Part shown: in pieces, positions 13,710 to 21,786 of the stretch
Layout: each line of letters starts with the position of its first letter
Numbering within the stretch: the first letter of the stretch is position 1
Assembly: GCA_043798815.1 (NCBI GenBank)
Contig: JAZDOH010000049.1
Coordinates: forward strand, 1 to 24,239
Reading direction: 5' to 3'
DNA length: 24,239 nucleotides
From: JAZDOH01 sp043798815
Lineage (GTDB): Bacteria; Patescibacteriota; Gracilibacteria; UM-FILTER-43-11
The notes under the pieces: generated by a model
What the model was told of the DNA's origin: nothing
What the model saw: the letters and a program-made list of their open reading frames with translations, nothing else
Databases searched by the model: none
Translations under genes and position numbers: made by a program

Positions 13710-13746
13710 TTGATTTTTACTTTTTATACGTATAATATACGTATAA
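13710..13746 (+). promoter_or_regulatory. Promoter with duplicated palindromic operator for the toxin-antitoxin operon
   Basis: Two adjacent copies of TATACGTATAA (13725-13735 and 13736-13746), each containing the 10-base palindrome TATACGTATA. The junction makes a TATAAT (13731-13736) that can act as the -10; TTGATT at 13710-13715 is a possible -35 with a short 15-base spacer. A dimeric DNA-binding antitoxin covering both palindromes would block the promoter, the usual autoregulation of such operons. Confidence 0.65.
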
Positions 13747-13772
13747 CTTAGTCATTTTTAGAAAGTGCCATT

Positions 13773-14000
13773 ATGGGTCTACCCAGACAAATACCTCGAA
13801 AGGTAAAGAAAAAGCTGACCATTACTGTAGATGAAAACGTTTACCAGGCACTTCATCATTCTATTGGGCGCCGTAAGATTAGCGGGCTTATCAATCTCCT
13901 TGTCGAAGAACATCTCCAGGAAAAGCAACTTAAGACTAATCTCACTGGCTCTTATTATTTAAAAGACTTGGAGGAACATCCGCACGATGATTTTGAATAA
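13773..14000 (+). CDS. Antitoxin, ribbon-helix-helix type (MazE-like partner)
   Basis: The 75-aa product has a basic N-terminus and then KKLTITVDENVYQALHHSIG, the strand and first helix of a ribbon-helix-helix DNA-binding domain, followed by RRKISGLINLLVEEHLQ as second helix. The C-terminal third is acidic (LEEHPHDDFE), as expected for the segment that wraps a toxin. Dimers of such proteins bind palindromic operators, and a duplicated palindrome lies just upstream at 13725-13746. The 3' end overlaps the toxin gene by 14 bases, so the two are translationally coupled. The exact family is uncertain, the type II antitoxin role likely. Confidence 0.8.
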   Translation: MGLPRQIPRKVKKKLTITVDENVYQALHHSIGRRKISGLINLLVEEHLQEKQLKTNLTGSYYLKDLEEHPHDDFE

Positions 14001-14298
14001 GGGGGACATCATTTGGTACGGGAAAGGCAGAAAACCAGGAAAAAAGGCTGTCATTGTCAGTAATAACCAAAGCAATCGCCATTTGGATCGTTTTCAAGTC
14101 GTTCCACTGGAAAAATCCGCAGGAGGCCTTTATGCTGGAGAAGTGGAGCTCATGGTTCAGGGGCAGCGCCTAAAGGCTGTGACTCATCGCTTGATGACAA
14201 TATCTCAAAAACTGTCCCGTGGTCGCGCCGGAACCCTAACGTCCGAAGAACTCATGAAGCTTAATATTGTTCTTCAAATTCAACTCGATCTTCTTTAA
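13987..14298 (+). CDS. MazF/PemK-like toxin, probable catalytic residues replaced
   Basis: MazF proteins are ribosome-independent mRNA interferases. The 103-aa product follows the family pattern: GDIIWYGKGRKPGKKAVIVS (6-25) at the start, SNRHLDRFQVVPLEKS, a GEVEL strand, then VTHRLMTISQKLSRGRAGTLT and a C-terminal helix ending LQIQLDLL. In known MazF enzymes an Arg (in the R-P after the first loop) and a Thr (in the P-L-T segment) are catalytic. Here the corresponding positions appear to be Lys (GKKA) and Glu (VPLEK), so activity may be lost or altered. The loop between strands 1 and 2 is short. It overlaps the antitoxin gene by 14 bases and is followed by an ATPase gene after 8 bases. Confidence 0.82.
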   Translation: MILNKGDIIWYGKGRKPGKKAVIVSNNQSNRHLDRFQVVPLEKSAGGLYAGEVELMVQGQRLKAVTHRLMTISQKLSRGRAGTLTSEELMKLNIVLQIQLDLL

Positions 14299-14306
14299 AA
14301 ACCGAT

Positions 14307-17054
14307 ATGAAACAATTTTTCTATCAACTCACAGTAGAGGAAGCAGTAGCGAAGCTTGGCACGTATGTCCAAAAAGGTTTGACTCAGGTAGAAGCGGCGC
14401 GGCGCCTAAAAGAAGTGGGCCCTAATCAACTTGAAGAATTCAAAAAACGCTCCATGATTTTGCGGTTTTTGGATCAATTCAAAGATCTGATGATCGTCGT
14501 GCTCATTGTAGCTGGGCTTCTCGCCTATTATTTGGGAGACTTCCATAGTGGCACGGTGCTTCTCGTCATTGTGCTCATCAACGCGTGCATGGGGTTTTAC
14601 CAGGAATTCAAGGCGGAACGTATTTTGGCATCCCTCAAAAAAATGGTGCGTGGAAGGGCCATTGTGGTCCGCGACGGTCAGCGGCGGGAAATTGATAGCG
14701 CTGAACTTGTCCCTGGAGATGTGGTTTATTTAGAAGAAGGTTCTGCTGTTCCGGCGGACGTACGCCTGATCGAAACTACACACTTTAGTACCAATGATTT
14801 CATTCTCACCGGCGAATCCGTGCCACAGGAAAAAAAGGCGGAACTGGTATTTGATAAAGTGGTTACCGTCAGCGATCAGGACAATTGCGTGTTTTTGGGA
14901 ACCACGGTGGCTAAAGGCAATTCCCTGGCGCTCGTGTATGGCACTGGCATGAACACAGCGGTTGGCCGCATTGCCAAAACCAGCCAGGAGATCGAAGAAA
15001 CCTCTTCTCCATTACAGCTCGAATTCAATGATCTGGCAAAATTGTTAACCAAGCTCGCAGGCTGTATAGCGCTGGGAATTTTTGTTCTTAATTTTTTTCT
15101 CAACCTTAAATCCGGGCAGTCGGTGGGCGCCTTAGTCCAGTTGAGTATTTTGTTTGCTTTGGGAGTAGCGGCCGCTTGCGTTCCACAGGGGCTGCCAGCG
15201 CAAGTGTCAGTAGCTTTAAGCTTGGGGGTGGGGCGCATGGTTCGGGAAAAGGCAGTAGTGAAAAAACTCTCAGCGGTCGAAACACTAGGCTGTACTACGC
15301 TCATTTGTTCCGATAAGACCGGCACCATCACGAAGAATGAAATGACCATTCTTGATTGTTACGTGATGCATCGTCGGTTTAAGGTCACTGGGGCGGGTTA
15401 TGAGCCCAAAGGAAAGATTTTAGATGAATCGGGACAGGAAATAGGCGCGGAACTACTAACCGATATGAAGCCATTTTTCCTCGATGGTTTTTTGTCATCG
15501 AACGGCCGTGTAAACCCTCCCGATGATGCCAATCATCCTACCTGGTATGCAATTGGAGATCCTACAGAGGCGGCTTTCATGACGTTGGCTATGAAGGCGG
15601 GGTTTGATCCTAGTCTAATTGATAAAGAATATGTACGCGTAGTTGAACTGCCTTTCGACAGCGATCGTAAACGCATGACCATTGTTCGCGAGCACAAGGG
15701 CAAGCTCATCGGTTATATGAAAGGAGGTGTGGAATCGGTTTTGTCCGTTTGTAATCGCGTAAATGATGGCGGACATATTACTCCACTGGATGACGCCAGA
15801 AGGAAAGAAATCATTAAAATCGCGGAAACGTATAGCGGTCACGCGCTTCGGGTGATTGCCTTGGCGTATCATGATTTTTCTCATTTTCATAAGTCTTATT
15901 CCATTGAAAAAACGGAAAAGGATTTTGTGTTTGCCGGTTTTGTAACCATGTTGGATCCACCACGTGATGGCGTCAAGGAAGCTATTCAAGCTGCTTATGA
16001 CGCACACATCAAAGTAATGATGATTACTGGTGATAACGCGGTAACGGCCAAAGCTATTGCAGAGTCCATTGGCATGCGCAACCCGTCCGGCGAGCTTCCG
16101 GTGTTCACCGGGGATGAAATCAAAACCATGTCGGATAACGATTTGAAACGGCTGGCTGGATATCAGGCGGTTATTTTTGCCCGCGTTTCCCCGGATGATA
16201 AATACCGCTTAGTCAAACTTTTTACCGAAGGGGGCGACGTGGTGGCAGTCACGGGTGATGGTGTGAATGACACGCTTAGCCTAAAGCAAGCGGACATCGG
16301 TGTGGCCATGGGGCAGTCGGGTTCCGAGGTGGCCAAAGAAGCTTCGGAAATCGTGCTTCTCGACGACAATTTTTCTACCTTGGTGACCGCGGTCCAGGAA
16401 GGCCGCGCGATTTTTCAGAACTTGAAAAAAGCGATTTTTGGTAATCTTACCGCGAATTTCGGAGAATTGACGACCGTGCTCATCGGTTTTATTGGCGTTG
16501 GGTTCGGCCTCCCCAGTCCTCTTACCGCGGTGCAAATTTTGGCCATCGATCTGATTGGGGAAATTTTGCCGCTTATGGCTCTTACGTTCGATCCGCCGGA
16601 ACACAGTCTAATGAAAGAACCTCCTCGAAATCTAAAAGATCACGTGGTGAACCGCCGGAGCCTTCCCCCTCTTTTCTTTTACGGCTTTTGGCTTGGAGTT
16701 AGCGGGTTCTTTTCGTTTTTCATGGTTTACTACGTTCATGGCAGCTCATTGGCTCAGGCTCAAACCGCCACGTATTTGGGGGTACTCTTCGCCCAGTACG
16801 TCAACATCCTTTCCATTCGAACCGAACGGACGATATTCACCTCTTATTTTTGGAAAAACCGCCAGCTTTTTTACGCGTTCCTGGCTTCGCTGACCATGGT
16901 GGGGGCAGTGCTTTATATCCCCGCCATTTCCATTTGGTTCGGGTTCGGGCAACTCAAACCTGCCCTCTTGCTGTATCCAGTGCTGGGGGCTTTGGTTTTC
17001 CTTTTGTGGCAGGAAGGGGGCAAGTGGTTAGTTCACCGCCGGCTTCGTGTTTGA
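14307..17054 (+). CDS. P-type cation-transporting ATPase (PII, SERCA/Na,K-like)
   Basis: A membrane pump driven by an aspartyl-phosphate intermediate. The 915-aa product has normal PII length and order: N-terminal cation-ATPase domain, two membrane helices (about 55-75, 80-98), actuator loop with TGES (168-171), M3-M4, phosphorylation motif CSDKTGT (Asp336), nucleotide-binding KGG (472-474), TGDN (574-577), GDGVND (650-655) and six C-terminal helices. Ion-site residues differ from calcium pumps: M4 has PQGLP (Gln294) where SERCA and Na,K-ATPase have PEGL; M5 keeps Asn717 and Glu720; M6 has Asp748 and Glu752 in IDLIGE. The Asp748 resembles Na,K/H,K pumps. The transported ion is therefore unclear. 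It starts 8 bases after the MazF-like gene and overlaps the convergent gene by 27 bases. Confidence 0.93.
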   Translation: MKQFFYQLTVEEAVAKLGTYVQKGLTQVEAARRLKEVGPNQLEEFKKRSMILRFLDQFKDLMIVVLIVAGLLAYYLGDFHSGTVLLVIVLINACMGFYQEFKAERILASLKKMVRGRAIVVRDGQRREIDSAELVPGDVVYLEEGSAVPADVRLIETTHFSTNDFILTGESVPQEKKAELVFDKVVTVSDQDNCVFLGTTVAKGNSLALVYGTGMNTAVGRIAKTSQEIEETSSPLQLEFNDLAKLLTKLAGCIALGIFVLNFFLNLKSGQSVGALVQLSILFALGVAAACVPQGLPAQVSVALSLGVGRMVREKAVVKKLSAVETLGCTTLICSDKTGTITKNEMTILDCYVMHRRFKVTGAGYEPKGKILDESGQEIGAELLTDMKPFFLDGFLSSNGRVNPPDDANHPTWYAIGDPTEAAFMTLAMKAGFDPSLIDKEYVRVVELPFDSDRKRMTIVREHKGKLIGYMKGGVESVLSVCNRVNDGGHITPLDDARRKEIIKIAETYSGHALRVIALAYHDFSHFHKSYSIEKTEKDFVFAGFVTMLDPPRDGVKEAIQAAYDAHIKVMMITGDNAVTAKAIAESIGMRNPSGELPVFTGDEIKTMSDNDLKRLAGYQAVIFARVSPDDKYRLVKLFTEGGDVVAVTGDGVNDTLSLKQADIGVAMGQSGSEVAKEASEIVLLDDNFSTLVTAVQEGRAIFQNLKKAIFGNLTANFGELTTVLIGFIGVGFGLPSPLTAVQILAIDLIGEILPLMALTFDPPEHSLMKEPPRNLKDHVVNRRSLPPLFFYGFWLGVSGFFSFFMVYYVHGSSLAQAQTATYLGVLFAQYVNILSIRTERTIFTSYFWKNRQLFYAFLASLTMVGAVLYIPAISIWFGFGQLKPALLLYPVLGALVFLLWQEGGKWLVHRRLRV

Positions 17055-18377
17055 AAGATTGGAACTAATCGCTTCCGCGACACTCATTTCTATTTGCTGA
17101 AAACGAATGATGCCTTTACCGGTTTTTGAATTTTTTCCTTTCCAAACCACTCCTACTTTTTCGGATTTATCGGAAGAGGTTTGGGGTTCCCAGAACGGTT
17201 GCCCTTTGCTCTCGCCCAATTCGATCACTTGAGCCGTTTGGCTGGCTTCCGTGGAGATGGGTTGTCCTTTCAGTTTCCAGCTACCGCTTTCTTTGTCTTT
17301 TTCCTGCCACAGCACCATGGCGCCATTTTCTAAGTGTACCACGGTAGGATCTTGTTTAACTCGAAATGTAGGAACTTCCACATCAAATTCCGTTCTGGCG
17401 ATGGAACCGTTATTTGCCAAAACAGCTGCCTGAATATTTTGATAAACCAATTCAAGGTCTTTGTATTTGTCCCACTTTAAATCCTTTTTCCACGCCACCA
17501 AAAATTGACTGGTTCCGAACGGGTTGATGGCAGGCTGGGTTTGATCCCCCTTGGTTGTGGCATTCACCGTGACTTCAGCGGGACTTGCCGGAGTGCCGCT
17601 GGAGTCAAAGGCGCGTGCCTTGATTTCCCAATCTCCTTTTTCCGCCAACGTTTGCCAGGCTACGAGCGTTTTTCCCTCATCGCTTAGGGCCACCACAGGA
17701 TTTTCCATGGCAACCGCTATAGCCCCCTCCACCGTATCCGCTTTTATTTCCCGATCATTTTTTGATTTTGAGGAATCATACAGTCGCAGGAAAATCCTTT
17801 TTTCTTTGTTGAATCCCGATTCACTCGTCCACACGACCGCAAAGTTTCCCGCGGCATTCATGGCGATGTCGGGGGATTCCTGGGATCTTTTGGCAGCGGT
17901 GTTTACACGAAATTCCGTTCCACGGGGATTTCCATTGAAATCAAAACGCTGTCCAAAGACTCCGGCGCCTTCCCCATCCTGCTTAAAGCTGGTCCACACT
18001 ACCACAAAATTTCCCTTGGCATCCATGGCTACGTGCGGCTCTTTTTGGTCTGCCAACGTGTAATGATTCGCCCGAATGGGATTCTTTAAAGAGGGCTTGT
18101 CCGTATGGGTTTTGAGCGCGTAAACATCGTAATCCGCTCCCTTTTTTTCCTGCCATACAATCGCGATATCCCCTTTCTGGTTCATGGCGATGTCCGGGCT
18201 TTCCAAAGTGTATCGCTTGCTCATGATGTCGAATGTTTGAGCCAAGCCATTTTGAGCAAACGTGAGGTCTTGCGTCATTTGAGAAAAACTCACAATTCCC
18301 ATCGTCAGAACCGTTGTGGCCGCTAAGCCGACAATAAAAATCAGCTTTTGGTGGAAAGGATCGAAATCATTGATCAT
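17028..18377 (-). CDS. Membrane-anchored extracytoplasmic protein with seven repeats (probable beta-propeller)
   Basis: The 449-aa product has one hydrophobic segment near the N-terminus (about 11-32), a signal anchor, then seven copies of a 16-residue core of the type SPDIAMNAAGNFAVVW, at residues 60-75, 113-128, 168-183, 226-241, 281-296, 342-357 and 397-412, spaced 53-62 residues apart. The first three copies are close to one another, the last two drift. This repeat is known from secreted bacterial proteins, and seven copies match a closed seven-bladed propeller. No catalytic motif is evident; carbohydrate or protein binding on the cell surface is plausible. The C-terminus (about 430-449) is helical and polar. 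An extended -10 promoter lies upstream and the 3' end overlaps the convergent ATPase gene by 27 bases. Confidence 0.82.
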   Translation of the reverse strand: MINDFDPFHQKLIFIVGLAATTVLTMGIVSFSQMTQDLTFAQNGLAQTFDIMSKRYTLESPDIAMNQKGDIAIVWQEKKGADYDVYALKTHTDKPSLKNPIRANHYTLADQKEPHVAMDAKGNFVVVWTSFKQDGEGAGVFGQRFDFNGNPRGTEFRVNTAAKRSQESPDIAMNAAGNFAVVWTSESGFNKEKRIFLRLYDSSKSKNDREIKADTVEGAIAVAMENPVVALSDEGKTLVAWQTLAEKGDWEIKARAFDSSGTPASPAEVTVNATTKGDQTQPAINPFGTSQFLVAWKKDLKWDKYKDLELVYQNIQAAVLANNGSIARTEFDVEVPTFRVKQDPTVVHLENGAMVLWQEKDKESGSWKLKGQPISTEASQTAQVIELGESKGQPFWEPQTSSDKSEKVGVVWKGKNSKTGKGIIRFQQIEMSVAEAISSNLSNTKPAVN

Positions 18378-18404
18378 CTCATTGACCTTGTTATTAATCC
18401 TTAC

Positions 18405-18413
18405 ATTATACCA
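18405..18413 (-). promoter_or_regulatory. Extended -10 promoter of the propeller-protein gene (TGGTATAAT)
   Basis: Minus strand TGGTATAAT (18413-18405) is an extended -10 element; the -35 region (TTCAAA, 18433-18428) is weak. The predicted start is near 18398, about 20 bases before the ATG at 18377. It is divergent from the ftsK promoter, and the two -35 regions nearly meet. Confidence 0.6.
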
Positions 18414-18421
18414 TAATTTTC

Positions 18422-18450
18422 TTGTTGTTTGAAAGGTGATTTGTTACAAT
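18422..18450 (+). promoter_or_regulatory. ftsK promoter: TTGTTG-17-TACAAT with TGn
   Basis: TTGTTG (18422-18427), 17-base spacer, TACAAT (18445-18450) preceded by TGT. The expected start near 18457 leaves about 20 bases of leader before the ATG at 18477. An open frame back to a TTG at 18429 starts inside the promoter and is unlikely to be used. Confidence 0.6.
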
Positions 18451-18476
18451 TAACCCCAGTCCTTAAAACAAAATGC

Positions 18477-20678
18477 ATGCGCCACATCAGAAAATCAACT
18501 TATCGGCTTCCTCGATCCGCCCGGCGATCCGCCCGTATCCGAAGGCCTGAATTTAAATTTGAACTGGAATCTCATGTCGCGCGCGAAGTTGGGGCGGTGA
18601 TTTACATCGGTCTTGCCGTCATTTCGTATCTCATAATCACTGGCCGAGCTGGCATTTTAGGGGATTCACTCGATCACTACCTTCGCCTTCTTTTCGGTGT
18701 TGCTACTTTAGCTTTACCCGTGATTTTTTTGGTGATGGGACTCACCTTGTTTATCTCCCATCGTATTCGTTTTCACGCCACACGCCTATTAGGCATTGGA
18801 CTTCTTTTGTTCGCGGCTTTGGGCTTGGCGCACCTGCGCACACCCGTGGATGGCATGCTCGACAGCGTGCAGGAGTTTGGCGGGTATATTGGATTTTTAG
18901 CCTCTGTACTCCTTCGGATTTTTATTTCAGATCTTGGAGCCAAAGTGGTGCTTATTTCCATGCTGCTCGTGGGGGCTCTCATCAGCTTTGAGGTTTCCAT
19001 CAAGAGCATCATTGGTCTCTTTTTACCCAAAGAAAAACTGGAAGGCCGTCAGGCGCTGGCGATCAATGCCAATGCTCCCAAATTGATCGAGCCTGGCAAA
19101 CTCAACATCGTAAAGCCGATGCTTGGCAAGGCGAATGCCAATGGTCAGACGGAGGATGTAAAGAAGGAAGATGCCTTCCCTCTACCAGCGGATCACAAGC
19201 CTCAACCCATTGCGATCAATAAACCCGTAATGGTTAAAAAAGACGCTGAACCTGAATTCAAACCTGACGAAACGGATTATTCGGATTGGAAATTTCCATC
19301 TCTCGATCTCCTGAGCTCCGCCAGCTCCGAGGTTTTTGTGAGCGATAAAGTGCTCAAAGCCAACGCCGAAAAAATCCAGCAGAAATTGTCCCAATTCAGC
19401 ATTGACGTGGCCATGCGGGACGTGAACATCGGCCCTTCCGTGGTGCAATACACCCTGCAGCCCCATGAAGGGGTTAAATTGAATAAAATCACAGCGCTCA
19501 AAAACGATTTGGCTCTGGCGCTCGCGGCCAAGTCCATTCGCCTGGAAGCGCCCATCCCCGGCAAGTCGCTGGTGGGGATCGAAGTGCCCAATGACAAACG
19601 CATGATCGTGCATCTGCGTGAAATGCTCGAGAGCGGAGAATTTTCAAGCATGCCCAGCAAGCTCCGTCTTCCCGTGGGGCGTGATGTGAGCGGAGCCCCC
19701 GTGATCGATGACCTTGCTAGCATGCCGCATCTTCTCGTCGCCGGCGCCACCGGTTCCGGAAAATCCGTGGCCATGAACGCGTTTCTGGTTTCGCTTTTGT
19801 ACCAAAATTCCCCCCGTGACCTTCGGTTCATCATGGTGGATCCCAAGCGCGTGGAACTTACGACTTACAACGGCATCCCGCATTTACTGACGCCCGTGAT
19901 CACTGAACCTGAGAAGGCGCATGCCGCCCTCAAATGGGCCGTCAAAGAAATGAATCGGCGCTATCGTGAATTTGCAGACAAAAAGCATCGGAACATCGAA
20001 GAGTACAACGCCGTGGAAGAGAAAAAATTGTACAAAATCGTTATCGTGATCGATGAACTCGCTGATTTAATGATGCAATCCACCAAAAAAGAAACTGAAA
20101 ACCTGATCTGCCGCATCGCGCAAATGGCTCGCGCGGTGGGCATGCATTTGGTCATTGCCACCCAGCGGCCGAGTGTGGATGTGATCACTGGGGTGATCAA
20201 GGCCAACATTTCCACGCGCATCGCTTTCACTGTGACGGCTGGCGTGGATTCGCGCACCATCATCGACACGGTTGGCGCGGAAGATTTGCTGGGCATGGGT
20301 GATATGCTGTACCTCCCGAGCAATATGAGCCGGCCCATCCGTGTGCAAGGGGTGTATGTGTCCAGCAAAGAAATCGAACGGGTCACCAACAACGTGAAAC
20401 TCACCGTGGGTCCGCATTACATGGATGAAATCACATCATTTTCCACTGAAAAAGACGATGTGGATTTGGTTGGCGCGGGTGATTATGGGACGATCCATGA
20501 TGACATGTATGAAAATGCCATGGTCGTAATCCGGGACACCGGAAAAGCTTCCGCCTCCCTCCTCCAGCGCCGGCTCAGCATCGGTTACGCCCGCGCCGCC
20601 CGCATCCTGGACTTGCTCGAAGAACGCGGCATGATCGGCCCGGTAGACGGAGCGAAACCGAGAGAAATTTATCTTTAA
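18477..20678 (+). CDS. ftsK: DNA translocase FtsK/SpoIIIE
   Basis: A septum-located, ATP-driven double-stranded DNA pump that clears chromosomes from the division plane. The 733-aa product has a basic N-terminus, four or five membrane helices (about 36-165), a short linker (to about 285), the alpha domain, the beta motor domain with Walker A GATGSGKSV (423-431), Walker B IVIVIDELAD (521-530) and ATQRPSVDVITGVIKANIST, and a C-terminal gamma winged helix (about 677-733, including RRLSIGYARAARILDLLEER) that reads KOPS-type polarity sequences. The ATG at 18477 is preferred to a TTG at 18429 that lies within the promoter. rsmE follows after two bases, so the two genes form an operon. The linker is short and lysine-proline-rich, as is usual outside Proteobacteria. 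Confidence 0.97.
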   Translation: MRHIRKSTYRLPRSARRSARIRRPEFKFELESHVAREVGAVIYIGLAVISYLIITGRAGILGDSLDHYLRLLFGVATLALPVIFLVMGLTLFISHRIRFHATRLLGIGLLLFAALGLAHLRTPVDGMLDSVQEFGGYIGFLASVLLRIFISDLGAKVVLISMLLVGALISFEVSIKSIIGLFLPKEKLEGRQALAINANAPKLIEPGKLNIVKPMLGKANANGQTEDVKKEDAFPLPADHKPQPIAINKPVMVKKDAEPEFKPDETDYSDWKFPSLDLLSSASSEVFVSDKVLKANAEKIQQKLSQFSIDVAMRDVNIGPSVVQYTLQPHEGVKLNKITALKNDLALALAAKSIRLEAPIPGKSLVGIEVPNDKRMIVHLREMLESGEFSSMPSKLRLPVGRDVSGAPVIDDLASMPHLLVAGATGSGKSVAMNAFLVSLLYQNSPRDLRFIMVDPKRVELTTYNGIPHLLTPVITEPEKAHAALKWAVKEMNRRYREFADKKHRNIEEYNAVEEKKLYKIVIVIDELADLMMQSTKKETENLICRIAQMARAVGMHLVIATQRPSVDVITGVIKANISTRIAFTVTAGVDSRTIIDTVGAEDLLGMGDMLYLPSNMSRPIRVQGVYVSSKEIERVTNNVKLTVGPHYMDEITSFSTEKDDVDLVGAGDYGTIHDDMYENAMVVIRDTGKASASLLQRRLSIGYARAARILDLLEERGMIGPVDGAKPREIYL

Positions 20679-20680
20679 TC

Positions 20681-21394
20681 ATGCATCGCTTTTACATTCC
20701 GTCATTGGATTTGACCACGGATACGGTTTCGATCGTCGATCCGCACCGTGTTCATCAGATTGCCCGGGTGCTCCGCATGCGCCCCGGGGAATTGCTCAGC
20801 GTGTTTGATGGGCGCGGAGAAGAGCGCGAAATCAAGATTTTAGAAGTCACGTCGCACCAGGTGCTGGGACAGCGGTTGGAACGGTTGATCCGTCGCACTG
20901 AACCTTCAGTTCAAGTGAGCTTGTATCAGGCGATTCCCAAAAAAACCGCGCTGTTCGAATGGGTGGTTGAAAAAGCCACGGAGCTTGGAGTGAGCGCCAT
21001 TTACCCCCTCATCACGGAACGCACGGAAAAACGGCGCATGAGCAAGTTTGAACGGCTGGAGCGCATTGCCATTGAATCCACCGAACAATGCAACCGCCTG
21101 CGTGTGCCACTCATCCATCATCCCATCTCCTTTGAAACCGCTTTTTTACAAGCTAAGAATGGTTACCTGGCTTATGAGTTTGAAGAGGGAATGGATTTGC
21201 TCGATTACGGCAAAGCGCTGATGACCGGCAACGCGTTGCAATTGTTCATTGGCCCGGAAGGCGGATTCAGCCAAAAAGAAGTGAATGCGGCAAAAAAAGC
21301 GGGAATTAAAATTTACAGCCTTGGGTCGCGGATTTTACGCACCGAAACCGCGGCTATTGCGAGTTTGAGCCAGCTGTTGCCTCTGATCCGCTGA
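20681..21394 (+). CDS. rsmE: 16S rRNA (uracil(1498)-N(3))-methyltransferase
   Basis: RsmE methylates N3 of U1498 near the decoding centre. The 237-aa product has the N-terminal PUA-like domain (MHRFYIPSLDLTTD, then HRVHQIARVLRMRPGELLSVFDG) and the SPOUT knot domain with QAIPKKTALFEWVVEKATEL (a family signature), VSAIYPLITERTE, EQCNRLRVP and the SAM-binding trefoil knot IGPEGGFSQKEV followed by SLGSRILRTETAAI. Length is normal. The gene begins two bases after ftsK and has no recognisable ribosome-binding site, so translation may depend on coupling. Its last 41 bases overlap the 3' end of the convergent 114-aa gene. Confidence 0.97.
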   Translation: MHRFYIPSLDLTTDTVSIVDPHRVHQIARVLRMRPGELLSVFDGRGEEREIKILEVTSHQVLGQRLERLIRRTEPSVQVSLYQAIPKKTALFEWVVEKATELGVSAIYPLITERTEKRRMSKFERLERIAIESTEQCNRLRVPLIHHPISFETAFLQAKNGYLAYEFEEGMDLLDYGKALMTGNALQLFIGPEGGFSQKEVNAAKKAGIKIYSLGSRILRTETAAIASLSQLLPLIR

Positions 21395-21698
21395 ACGCTT
21401 CCACCGCTTTGTTCAGCTTGGTCGCCGCATCCGTCATGGCGTCTTTGGTTTGGATCACCTGCGTTTTAAGTTCATCGTAAGATTTTTTGGCATTTTCCGC
21501 TTTTACCTTGATTTCACCCACGGTGGTTTTAACCTCATTAAATTTATCTTGTACGTTCTTTGCTTCGCTGGTCACATTATTCCATTTCTCAGAAATGGAT
21601 GCCTTAAAACCATCCACTTGCTCTCGGATGAAAGGGATTTGCACCAAAATATAACCCGCGATGATGATGAGAAGGAGTTTGAAAAGAGTTTTAATCAT
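21354..21698 (-). CDS. Small membrane-anchored coiled-coil protein, 114 aa
   Basis: Not recognised as a named family. Residues 3-22 (KTLFKLLLIIIAGYILVQIP) form a membrane anchor, with the rest (about 30-100) a Lys/Glu/Ala/Thr-rich helix of heptad type (AKNVQDKFNEVKTTVGEIKV) and a Ser/Ala-rich tail (SGSEATAGSNSQ). A signal anchor plus coiled coil is a common plan for envelope-spanning or surface-exposed helper proteins. The 3' end overlaps rsmE by 41 bases, so the last 13 residues are read from the opposite strand of the rsmE knot region. A heptamer repeat lies directly upstream of the start at 21704-21735. Confidence 0.68.
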   Translation of the reverse strand: MIKTLFKLLLIIIAGYILVQIPFIREQVDGFKASISEKWNNVTSEAKNVQDKFNEVKTTVGEIKVKAENAKKSYDELKTQVIQTKDAMTDAATKLNKAVEAFSGSEATAGSNSQ

Positions 21699-21703
21699 AA
21701 AGA

Positions 21704-21735
21704 TAGGGACTAGGAACTAAGGACTAGGAACTAGG
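21704..21735. repeat. Second copy of the CTARGRA heptamer repeat
   Basis: Reads TAGGGA, CTAGGAA, CTAAGGA, CTAGGAA, CTAGG: about 4.5 units of the same 7-base repeat seen at 7930-7955, with 19 identical bases (21717-21735). It sits between the divergent starts of the 114-aa and 249-aa membrane-protein genes. Confidence 0.75.
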
Positions 21736-21786
21736 TGGAGTATAGCAGATTTGCGCTTCTACGCAAAAACCGTTAACCTCAGGCCA

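Noticed and set aside
17551..18063. 170-codon plus-strand open frame opposite the propeller-protein gene
   Set aside because: The opposite strand carries seven clear protein repeats with a signal anchor; the plus-strand frame is Ser/Thr/Phe-rich shadow sequence.
19182..19846. Minus-strand open frames of 143 and 189 codons inside ftsK
   Set aside because: They lie opposite the conserved FtsK alpha and motor domains and mutually overlap; nothing supports translation.
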